From NCBI GenBank assembly GCA_020345945.1, contig CP070773.1:538161-545089 (forward strand): DNA of 6,929 bases. The letters are read 5' to 3'. The stretch is from Candidatus Bathyarchaeota archaeon. Its GTDB lineage: Archaea > Thermoproteota > Bathyarchaeia > RBG-16-48-13 > GCA-020345945. Under the pieces are notes generated by a model that saw nothing but the letters and a program-made list of their open reading frames with translations, had not been told where the DNA came from and made no database searches. Both the position numbers and the translations under genes were made by a program. Numbering within the stretch: position 1 is the first letter of the stretch; every line of letters starts with the position of its first letter. Positions 1-5,664 of the stretch are shown one piece after another.

Positions 1-22
1 AGAAGGCTCTAGAAGTCATCAC
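1..22 (-). CDS. possible 5' end of the next ribosomal gene (uS3 expected), partial
   Basis: In archaeal S10 clusters uL22 is normally followed by uS3. After the uL22 stop the minus strand offers GTG at 22 and, in the same frame, ATG at 19, reading M-T-S-R-A-F to the window edge. The ATG at 38, overlapping the uL22 stop as ATGA, has a good GAGG seven bases upstream but hits a TAG after nine codons, so it cannot start uS3 unless there is a frameshift. Six residues are too few to identify a family. The assignment rests only on expected gene order. Confidence 0.22.
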
Positions 23-34
23 ATAGAAGATTTG

Positions 35-499
35 TCATAGGATTTCCTCAACAACAACCTCTACGTGGGTAAGTTCATCGAAATATGGGCTGGAACGACC
101 GAAAGCACGGGGAATATACTTCCGGATTTTTCTAGCTCTCTGAGTTGCGGCGTGGACTATTCTCAGGTCGTCTATGCTGAGCCCTTTATATTCAGCGTTG
201 GATTCGACACTATCTAAAATCCCCAATATGGCACTTGCAGCCTTCTCTGGGAACCTTCCGGCATCCCACCCTTGAAGTCTTCTTCTGTGCGGTATTTTTT
301 TTCTATGCCGTTTGTAAGGGATCGGCGTACGTCCTTCGATTACCTCCAGTAGGAGAGACCTAGCCTGATCCAGTTTCATTCCTCTTATAGTTCGGCAGAT
401 CTCCCTGGCGGCTTTCGGAGATATTCTGAGTTCTCTCCCGCTAGCAACCGCAGTTCTGTCCGGGTCAAGCCCGATTATTGAATATCCCCATTTTGGCAT
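35..499 (-). CDS. rpl22: 50S ribosomal protein L22 (uL22), archaeal type
   Basis: This is a large-subunit protein that binds 23S rRNA; in the family an extended hairpin lines the peptide exit tunnel. From the ATG at 499 it is 154 residues, normal for archaea. Visible family blocks are N-terminal MPKWGYS, SPKAAREI (about 27-34), GWDAGRFPEKAA (77-88), NAEYKGL (101-107) and RAFGRSSP (131-138), followed by the THVEVVVEE C-terminus. A GTG at 508 would add three residues. The ATG at 499 is preferred because it gives the usual N-terminus and has GGTG six bases upstream, able to pair with the archaeal 16S tail. It lies downstream of uS19 on the same strand, but across an unusually wide gap of 120 bases. 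Confidence 0.96.
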   Translation of the reverse strand: MPKWGYSIIGLDPDRTAVASGRELRISPKAAREICRTIRGMKLDQARSLLLEVIEGRTPIPYKRHRKKIPHRRRLQGWDAGRFPEKAASAILGILDSVESNAEYKGLSIDDLRIVHAATQRARKIRKYIPRAFGRSSPYFDELTHVEVVVEEIL

Positions 500-536
500 G
501 GAAGACACCGACTGTTCGGCTTCAAGAGTAATAGCC

Positions 537-544
537 TATTAAAA
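537..544 (-). promoter_or_regulatory. TATA-like box upstream of uL22 (proximal)
   Basis: The minus strand reads TTTTAATA here, 37 bases upstream of the uL22 ATG at 499. An archaeal TATA box sits about 25 bases before the transcription start, so this would give a leader of roughly 15 bases. A second candidate (TTTATAG, 574-580) lies further upstream. Neither is proven, and uL22 may simply be read through from uS19. Confidence 0.28.
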
Positions 545-573
545 TCTTTTGGGATACCCGAGCTGTTCAGAGA

Positions 574-580
574 CTATAAA
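574..580 (-). promoter_or_regulatory. TATA-like box upstream of uL22 (distal)
   Basis: The minus strand reads TTTATAG, close to the archaeal TATA consensus, in the gap between the uS19 stop (620-622) and uL22. It would predict transcription starting near 550 and a leader of about 50 bases. AT-rich gaps produce such matches by chance, so confidence is low. Confidence 0.28.
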
Positions 581-619
581 CTAGAGATGAATCCCCACGG
601 ACATTTCTCATAGAGTAGA

Positions 620-1021
620 TTATTTTAGTGGTACATACATTGATGACCGGGATGCACCAATCCCCGGGTTTCCATGAGTCACCCTTCTACAAGTAATGGC
701 GAACTCTCCCAAGACATGACCAAGCATCTCTGGGACTATCTCAACGGATTGAAACTCTTTACCGTCATGGACTCCCACTGTGAGTCCTACCATCTCAGGT
801 AGCACTACCATATCCCGACAATGCGTCTTCACCTCAGAAGTTGTTTCGTCTCCCGTCTTACGTATCTTTCTCAACTTCTCAAGTAAACTACGTTGAGCAG
901 GGGATAGTCCACGTCGGAGAGATCGTCTCGCCTTACTAGGCAATATTTGGATGAACTCATCCATAGACATCCGAGATAGTTGCTCCATGCTATATCCGCA
1001 ATAGGTAAAATCCTTAGGCAT
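620..1021 (-). CDS. rps19: 30S ribosomal protein S19 (uS19), archaeal type
   Basis: This small-subunit head protein contacts 16S rRNA near S13. From the ATG at 1021 it is 133 residues, normal for archaea. Blocks seen are FTYCGY (5-10), LPSKARRSLRRGL (27-39), THCRDMVVLPEMVG (66-79), HDGKEF (85-90), LGEFA (104-108) and THGNPGIGASRSS (115-127). The frame is open further upstream to 1129. The 1021 start is preferred because GAGG lies nine bases before it (1031-1034) and a TATA-like box at 1067-1076 sits where transcription for this start is expected. An objection is that the AKRKR just upstream resembles the basic N-termini of some archaeal S19 proteins, but no start codon is available directly before it. 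It is normally adjacent to uL2; here a 4.4-kb antisense gene separates them. Confidence 0.95.
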   Translation of the reverse strand: MPKDFTYCGYSMEQLSRMSMDEFIQILPSKARRSLRRGLSPAQRSLLEKLRKIRKTGDETTSEVKTHCRDMVVLPEMVGLTVGVHDGKEFQSVEIVPEMLGHVLGEFAITCRRVTHGNPGIGASRSSMYVPLK

Positions 1022-1030
1022 ACTTCTTTT

Positions 1031-1034
1031 CCTC
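1031..1034 (-). promoter_or_regulatory. Shine-Dalgarno of uS19
   Basis: GAGG on the minus strand, nine bases before the ATG at 1021, complements the CCUC of the archaeal 16S 3' end. It decides the start at 1021 over upstream in-frame starts as far as 1129. Confidence 0.6.
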
Positions 1035-1066
1035 TTCGCCGATTTCCAAGGGATTGGTCGTTTCGA

Positions 1067-1076
1067 ATTATTTAAG
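1067..1076 (-). promoter_or_regulatory. TATA-like box for the uS19 unit
   Basis: The minus strand reads CTTAAATAAT, preceded by AAAG that could be part of a BRE. With the usual spacing, transcription would start near 1045, giving a leader of about 25 bases that includes the GAGG at 1031-1034. This is the best candidate for restarting the downstream half of the split ribosomal operon. It lies inside the longer uS19 frame, which argues against that frame being translated. Confidence 0.42.
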
Positions 1077-1154
1077 CTTTCAGAGAAATCACCACCAACC
1101 ATCAACAAGCATCTTATTGTTAAGATCATGAAGGGACAAGCCGAAATTGTATCT

Positions 1155-1186
1155 GATTCTTCTAAGTTCCTAGATAGGAGAGAATC
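1155..1186. repeat. imperfect inverted repeat, possible operator
   Basis: GATTCT at 1155-1160 is mirrored by AGAATC at 1181-1186, and nested inside is TCCTA-GA-TAGGA at 1168-1179. The two dyads do not share one centre, so this is not a clean hairpin. The inner TCCTA/TAGGA dyad has only two bases between its arms, which suits a DNA-binding site better than an RNA stem. It lies just upstream of the TATA-like box of the surface-protein gene. Confidence 0.3.
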
Positions 1187-1194
1187 AAGTGGAG

Positions 1195-1202
1195 CTTAAA
1201 AG
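1195..1202 (+). promoter_or_regulatory. TATA-like box for the surface-protein gene
   Basis: CTTAAAAG, preceded by GGAG, lies 60 bases before the TTG start at 1263. With archaeal spacing, transcription would begin near 1225, leaving a leader of about 38 bases. The element is nearly symmetrical and reads CTTTTAAG on the other strand, so it could also fire toward uS19. No better match lies nearer the start codon. Confidence 0.3.
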
Positions 1203-1254
1203 AGACTACAATCACGACGCTACAACCCAAACTTCCCTGTGCTACAGAAGTAGT

Positions 1255-1267
1255 GTCAAAAATTGAC
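1255..1267 (+). repeat. inverted repeat spanning the TTG start codon
   Basis: GTCAA-AAA-TTGAC is a perfect five-base dyad around AAA, with the TTG start codon forming part of the right arm. In mRNA it could give a small weak hairpin over the start, or in DNA a short protein-binding dyad. Five base pairs with a three-base loop are marginally stable, so it may be chance. Confidence 0.25.
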
Positions 1268-4200
1268 TAAGGAAAGAACTCACCTCTCTTGGATATTTCA
1301 GAATAGAAAGAAGAACACTAGTCTGAAACTGAGAAGAACGGGGTCACTACTACTCCTATCTGGAATTATCCTGGTCTTACTGACGGTTAGAATGGAGCCT
1401 GAGATACCACGGGAAGAGATCCACCAGATCTCTACCAAATTCATACTGACCGTTACATTCAGGAAAGAGAGAGCATACAACTTCTGGTGGTACAGCGTTC
1501 TTCAAGGCGACGATGGACTGCGTCGCCAGATCTCAACACAACTGCTTCGAGACGTCAGAAGACAGCATCCCTACGCGTTGATCCACAACATCACGATACA
1601 AGGAAATGATGACGCAATCGAGACGAGAACATATCCCTACTCTAATTCACATCGCTTTGTACGTCGAATCCATCTGAAGGGACACTCAATCACACTCTCT
1701 TTCCAGATCTCAAACATGTTACTAGCTTCAAAGAAGGGATTAGTGAATGTAACTATCCCACTAAGAGGTTTGAGGCTCGAAGCGAAGACACCTATCGCCG
1801 CATCAGCCTACTACGAATATCTGATGTGCCCAAACTATGTAGATGACGAAGTTGAAGCCGATATAGGTGAGATCTTCAACTTTCAGGCATTTGACAGACC
1901 ACTAGACTCAAGATTCTGGAAGAGAAAGGATGATAGACTCCTAAGATACGTTCGCCAGGAGTGTGGTATCTGGGGAATCGTCTTCAAACAGATGACAATA
2001 TCATGTTCAAATGAGAGCACAGGATCTCCTACTTTGTGTCAAGTAGGTTCGAATACTGTATCGTTTAAAAGCGCTACACGAGTTCCAAAGAAAGACCTTC
2101 TCGCTTCTAGACAGAAATACCTCATTCTAAGTCTCCTTGGAACCTTGACAATTGTAACCTCGGAAGATAGAAGGAAGAGAAAGGATCTGATCTTCGTAGT
2201 AATCTTCATCATGATACTAATGATAGCTCACATCCCTAACCTTCTAGACTTCTTGACCGACTTGAGACGACCTATATACAAAAATGAACAGACAAGTATA
2301 GGAAACGAAAATAGTACAGAGACAGACCAAACTTTCAAACAAGCCATTCCAGTTGAGAGGACACCAATCATAATTGATACAATTACTAGACCAAAGCCTA
2401 ACACCTGCACGACTCCAAAAGTAAGCAGAGAGGTCAACATCACACAACCATTTACTACAGAGATCCGAGAGACCGAGACCATACCCTTGTTCCAAGAGTC
2501 TCCTTCTTTTAATCCCGATTGCGAGGGGGGAATAGACCCAGAAGGAATGAATTTTCTTTGCGTAGCCGAACTAACCTACACGCAGACCTTAGAACACAAA
2601 ACGGTACACAGTAATTCGATGATTCCTAAACCTCCTACAGGGTACAGCATAGTTGACGGAAAGACTTGGATTAGAGCTAATGGTCTATCTGTACGATCTA
2701 ATACAGTTCTTTCAGAGAACTTCAATAATGGATGGACAACAGAACCGCCATGGAAAATCGTTAACGATTTCGGAAACTCCCGTCTACAGTGCCGAATTCC
2801 CTCAGCTTTAACATCTGCTGAGTACTGGTCCTACAAAGAGTTGGAAATCCCATATCATGATCCGGATACAATAGAATCAATATCCCTAATCTTCGATGAG
2901 TACAGAAGAAGAGCAGATCCAGGGATAGTTGAGATAATCTCGGGGACATCTTGGTCACCCTACTCTGAACAACCGCAATGCGGCTCGAGAGGAATCAACA
3001 TAAGTCTCAGTGCACCTCATTCAGGTTCATTCAGGTTCGCGTGGACCTGTCAAAGATTTGAAGCTCATTCTGGAGGAATAGCCTACCCTATCAATCATCG
3101 AGTTTCTAGCGGAGACACAATACAGGCGTCCTGGTCGTTGACTAGAACTAACGAAGCCCAATTCGCGAACTATGGGGATGGAGCCAACAATTGGCCAATG
3201 GGCTGCGGAGCCCTTCTGATAATTGTTGATGAATCAGGTAATGAAAAGAACATCACACTAGGTCAAAAGAATCAAGATCCAAGATGGGGCGACTCTCTGG
3301 GTGGAACGTTAGGATACGGCGGATCGGCTCAGGACATCAATATCAACGAGATCTTCCAATCCAGTTATCAACGTAGCCTAGACGGTTGTACTATCCTCTT
3401 CTTCTATCTCTATGGCTGGGTGGACCACTGTGCCTGGGACGGGACAGGTGATTACGCCTATCTTGACATCTCCTTCAACGACGTTTCTCTTGAAGTTGAA
3501 AGAGGGGCAAACGCGATGGAAAGCGTTGATATTCGATCCACCACAGAAAACAGTAGCTTGGCTTCTCTTGTAGTGCATAATTCAACAGATCCGGTAGACC
3601 AGAGTTGGGATCTCGCAAGATCTATGGATATTCCGAGAGAGACTTGGAACGATATCCTAGGAAAGATTGTGAGAATAGGCATAGGAATCGAATATGGTGG
3701 TGGGGACATAGAGCTACTCTTCGACAATCTCGCTGTGAGAATCACGTTTAGCAAAGCTAAGTTCGAGTATTCTGAAGGAAGACTCATTGTGGCTGATCAG
3801 GAGTTCTATCAAATACCAGGATTCGAGGGAGGAGAGATAACCTGTTCAGGTGCAGATTTCATCGTCGAGTTCAGATGCTTGGTCTCCAAAGAATTGAGTA
3901 CTGACAAACATAACATGATACTATATACAGATCGTGCAGTATCTCATTCGATTGGTCTTACAATCGGATATCCAAGTAGTCCGATTGCAGAAATTGGTTA
4001 TAGCGAATATAATGCCACGACGACTCTACCTAACTCATATTCTAGGATTAGAGTAGCAGACCCGGCTGGAATCGACATAACAAAACATTCCCACTCAATA
4101 GAGTACAACTCAACCCACTTCCAACTACTCCTAGACCCGGAAGGATTTGAGTCCTCAAGATACGGAACCTACTGGATTACGGCAGAAAGCCCTAACCAAA

Positions 4201-5663
4201 TCGGGAGATTGGACTATGACAATAAGAGTTGGAATCGAACAGATTTCCATTGGGAGTCTAGAGATGGAGAAGACGTCAGTGATGGGGAGTGGACTCTATA
4301 TGTCTACGATCCAAACGGTATCGAGATATTCACCCAATCAGGACAGATATCGAATACCACAACTTTCTCCACAGCAGGAGGTTTGACTCTAAACGAAGGA
4401 TTCAAATCTGGAACCTATCAGGCGGTCCTTGCATGGCATAATGGGACAGAAGGAGGAGGTGCTGAGACACGATTTGAAGTTTGTCAGATTAGACTCTCCT
4501 GTAAAGATTTAGACAACAATCCATTGCTTGGAGCGGTCGTTCAACTCTCTAGAGATGCAGAGATCATGAAAGAGACTTATACAGATGGAAAGGGGGAAGT
4601 GACTCTGAACCTGTTTCCAGGGAGGTATGGCCTGAATGTCAGAATCGACGAAACCTTTGTAGGAGAAGGGGAGATCAGTCTCCTGGCAGGAAAAGCCTCA
4701 AAATCGATCCAGTGCTCGGTCTGTTGCCCCGACCTGAGAATTCTAGATGGAAACGGTAGACCTATCGTTGGGGCTGAAACTTCACTCATATCTCCAGCAG
4801 GATCCTCTAGGACTCTATTGACCGATGGATATGGAAAAGCTCGATTCAACAACATAGTTACGGGAAACTATAGCACCTCAGTCATATGGAGAGGAAAGGA
4901 AGTAGGAAACGTCACCTTTACCGTACGATCCTCTGCTACTATCGCAGTCATCTGTGACGTCCATACACTGACCGTAAGTATTTGTGATATTGATGGCATT
5001 CCCCTCCCGTTTTCTACACTCATAGTTGACTTCCCAAACGGCACTGAAAGAACAGTTACAGCAGACAGCAATGGCAAGGTAGAATTCGAACAAGCCCCTG
5101 GAGGCCTCCATAGATTAAGGACCTACTGGAAGGGAGAACAGGTAGCAGACGAGATAGTTCAACTCTCTAACTCAAACCCCATTCTTCTCTACACCACTGT
5201 TGAGTCCAGCGGAGGACAGACAGGAAACACAACTTTTCTAGGCTCCTCCTGGTCTGGAGGAGGGGGAGGAGGTGGAGGAGGCTCGTCGGAAGAGGTTACT
5301 GAAGAAAGGTATGTATTCTGTAGGCTTACGGTAGAGGTTGTGACTCCTAACGGAGAGAAGATACAAGGAGCTGAAGTGAAAGTGATCGATACTGAGACAG
5401 GTCATCTTACCTCTGTGATGATGACTGGAGTTGATGGGACTGCAAAGACCCTAGTAACGATTGGCACATACGAGTTAGAGGTCCGCAAGGATGACAATAT
5501 AGCAAGAAAGGTCGTCACACTTGAATCCGATAGAACCGTCAGAATAGTCCTTGAGTTGAAGGAAGAAACAGAAGAAGAGACTCCTCTAACAGTCATCTCA
5601 GCTGCGATCGCGATCCTAGGATCGGTGCTCTATCTGATCTACCGTCGTCGTCTAGGTGGGTAG
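1263..5663 (+). CDS. giant membrane-anchored surface protein with jelly-roll/Ig-like ectodomain, family not recognised
   Basis: The product has 1466 residues; its function is unknown. Order: basic N-terminus; TM1 27-43; extracellular module 44-283; TM2 284-300; basic cytoplasmic loop EDRRKRKD 301-308; TM3 309-326; Ser/Thr/Pro-rich stretch about 340-460; probable jelly-roll domains about 480-830, ending in FDNLAVRI; beta-rich Ig-like region about 830-1073; four prealbumin-like repeats between 1077 and 1430, with Gly9 (1332-1340) before the last; TM4 1441-1460; RRRLGG tail. Charges fit a consistent topology with both ectodomains outside. I count 19 N-X-S/T sequons and more than 20 cysteines, typical of an archaeal surface glycoprotein; no catalytic motif is evident. 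TTG at 1263 is chosen because a TAG lies four codons upstream and the next ATG (1392) would remove TM1; no good Shine-Dalgarno is visible. It lies antisense inside the ribosomal cluster, ending one base from the uL2 stop. An adhesin or cell-surface binding role is inference. Confidence 0.9.
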   Translation: MTKERTHLSWIFQNRKKNTSLKLRRTGSLLLLSGIILVLLTVRMEPEIPREEIHQISTKFILTVTFRKERAYNFWWYSVLQGDDGLRRQISTQLLRDVRRQHPYALIHNITIQGNDDAIETRTYPYSNSHRFVRRIHLKGHSITLSFQISNMLLASKKGLVNVTIPLRGLRLEAKTPIAASAYYEYLMCPNYVDDEVEADIGEIFNFQAFDRPLDSRFWKRKDDRLLRYVRQECGIWGIVFKQMTISCSNESTGSPTLCQVGSNTVSFKSATRVPKKDLLASRQKYLILSLLGTLTIVTSEDRRKRKDLIFVVIFIMILMIAHIPNLLDFLTDLRRPIYKNEQTSIGNENSTETDQTFKQAIPVERTPIIIDTITRPKPNTCTTPKVSREVNITQPFTTEIRETETIPLFQESPSFNPDCEGGIDPEGMNFLCVAELTYTQTLEHKTVHSNSMIPKPPTGYSIVDGKTWIRANGLSVRSNTVLSENFNNGWTTEPPWKIVNDFGNSRLQCRIPSALTSAEYWSYKELEIPYHDPDTIESISLIFDEYRRRADPGIVEIISGTSWSPYSEQPQCGSRGINISLSAPHSGSFRFAWTCQRFEAHSGGIAYPINHRVSSGDTIQASWSLTRTNEAQFANYGDGANNWPMGCGALLIIVDESGNEKNITLGQKNQDPRWGDSLGGTLGYGGSAQDININEIFQSSYQRSLDGCTILFFYLYGWVDHCAWDGTGDYAYLDISFNDVSLEVERGANAMESVDIRSTTENSSLASLVVHNSTDPVDQSWDLARSMDIPRETWNDILGKIVRIGIGIEYGGGDIELLFDNLAVRITFSKAKFEYSEGRLIVADQEFYQIPGFEGGEITCSGADFIVEFRCLVSKELSTDKHNMILYTDRAVSHSIGLTIGYPSSPIAEIGYSEYNATTTLPNSYSRIRVADPAGIDITKHSHSIEYNSTHFQLLLDPEGFESSRYGTYWITAESPNQIGRLDYDNKSWNRTDFHWESRDGEDVSDGEWTLYVYDPNGIEIFTQSGQISNTTTFSTAGGLTLNEGFKSGTYQAVLAWHNGTEGGGAETRFEVCQIRLSCKDLDNNPLLGAVVQLSRDAEIMKETYTDGKGEVTLNLFPGRYGLNVRIDETFVGEGEISLLAGKASKSIQCSVCCPDLRILDGNGRPIVGAETSLISPAGSSRTLLTDGYGKARFNNIVTGNYSTSVIWRGKEVGNVTFTVRSSATIAVICDVHTLTVSICDIDGIPLPFSTLIVDFPNGTERTVTADSNGKVEFEQAPGGLHRLRTYWKGEQVADEIVQLSNSNPILLYTTVESSGGQTGNTTFLGSSWSGGGGGGGGGSSEEVTEERYVFCRLTVEVVTPNGEKIQGAEVKVIDTETGHLTSVMMTGVDGTAKTLVTIGTYELEVRKDDNIARKVVTLESDRTVRIVLELKEETEEETPLTVISAAIAILGSVLYLIYRRRLGG
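2112..2240 (+). other. internal transmembrane hairpin dividing the surface protein
   Basis: Residues 284-326 form two hydrophobic stretches, YLILSLLGTLTIVTS and LIFVVIFIMILMIAH, joined by EDRRKRKD. The strongly basic loop predicts that the turn is cytoplasmic, so both flanking segments are outside. A large ectodomain protein usually has only a signal and a C-terminal anchor. The hairpin therefore marks residues 1-330 as a separate membrane module, possibly fused to the later ectodomain. Confidence 0.7.
2703..3752 (+). other. probable jelly-roll (concanavalin-like) ectodomain region
   Basis: Residues about 481-830 begin with LSENFNNGW...PWKIVND and reach YLDISFNDVSLEV near 745, then FDNLAVRI near 820-827. 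This start-and-finish pattern is common in LamG, CBM and 'choice-of-anchor' beta sandwiches. Two consecutive domains are likely, about 481-745 and 746-830, the second short or incomplete. Aromatic and Asp/Gly-rich loops (GYGG, AWDGTGDY) could bind sugar or calcium, but no specific site can be named. The assignment is from pattern only. Confidence 0.4.
4491..5552 (+). repeat. four prealbumin-like (Cna-B / CarboxypepD-reg-like) protein repeats
   Basis: Residues about 1077-1150, 1156-1230, 1236-1311 and 1353-1430 share one pattern. A first strand leads to a D-x-x-G/N-x-P/I turn and GA-x-V; then T-DG-x-G and a hydrophobic strand; then G-x-Y-x-x-x-V and a short turn before the last strand. The turns read DLDNNPLLGA, LDGNGRPIVGA, DIDGIPLPFS and TPNGEKIQGA, followed by TDGKGEV, TDGYGKA, ADSNGKV and GVDGTAK. 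Such domains usually act as stalk modules lifting a binding head off the cell surface. They are too diverged at DNA level to be a recent duplication. The Lys/Asn/Glu triad of isopeptide-bonded Cna-B domains is not evident to me. Confidence 0.65.
5256..5282 (+). repeat. poly-glycine hinge (Gly9)
   Basis: Nine consecutive Gly codons, mostly GGA/GGG with one GGT, encode Gly1332-1340 within a Ser/Gly-rich linker (about 1315-1345). They separate the first three stalk repeats from the fourth, membrane-proximal one. The run probably acts as a flexible hinge. GGA-rich runs vary in length by slippage, so this tract is a likely place for length differences between strains. Confidence 0.85.
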
Positions 5664-5664
5664 T

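Larger units (their letters stand above)
1022..1262. promoter_or_regulatory. divergent intergenic region between uS19 and the surface-protein gene
   Basis: These 241 bases separate the uS19 start (minus) from the TTG of the large plus-strand gene. They hold a TATA-like box for uS19 (1067-1076), a TATA-like box for the surface gene (1195-1202, which on the minus strand also reads CTTTTAAG), and inverted repeats at 1155-1186 and 1255-1267. No tRNA or recognisable RNA gene is present. The only open frame is the upstream extension of uS19. Control of both genes must act through this region, or for uS19 also through read-through from uL2. Confidence 0.6.

Noticed and set aside
567..611. A 14-codon ATG frame on the minus strand between uS19 and uL22
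   Set aside because: It is very short, has no ribosome site and is not a known leader peptide. A chance frame is likely.
1022..1129. Upstream extension of uS19 as a 36-residue N-terminal addition
   Set aside because: It contains the likely promoter, lacks resemblance to the uS19 family apart from a few basic residues, and has a worse start context than the ATG at 1021.
1130..1262. tRNA, small RNA or insertion-sequence remnant at the insertion junction
   Set aside because: No cloverleaf, terminal inverted repeats, target duplication or transposase fragment could be found by eye here or near 5664.
2100..2260. Possible frameshift or gene boundary inside the large gene at the TM hairpin
   Set aside because: The frame is continuous, with no stop and no good start or ribosome site after the hairpin. 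One gene with a composite architecture is simpler.
2228..2495. Two overlapping antisense open frames of 83-84 codons
   Set aside because: They lie within the TM3 and linker coding part of the surface gene. The hydrophobic look arises from antisense of Ser/Thr/Asn-rich codons. No ribosome site or family motif was seen.
3018..3037. Ten-base tandem repeat, CATTCAGGTT twice
   Set aside because: It lies in the surface gene reading frame. A recent 10-base duplication would have broken the frame, which is intact on both sides, so it is probably coincidence.
3458..3787. Antisense open frame of 109 codons
   Set aside because: It mirrors the jelly-roll coding region, has no start signals and shows no recognisable protein features. 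It is best explained as a shadow.
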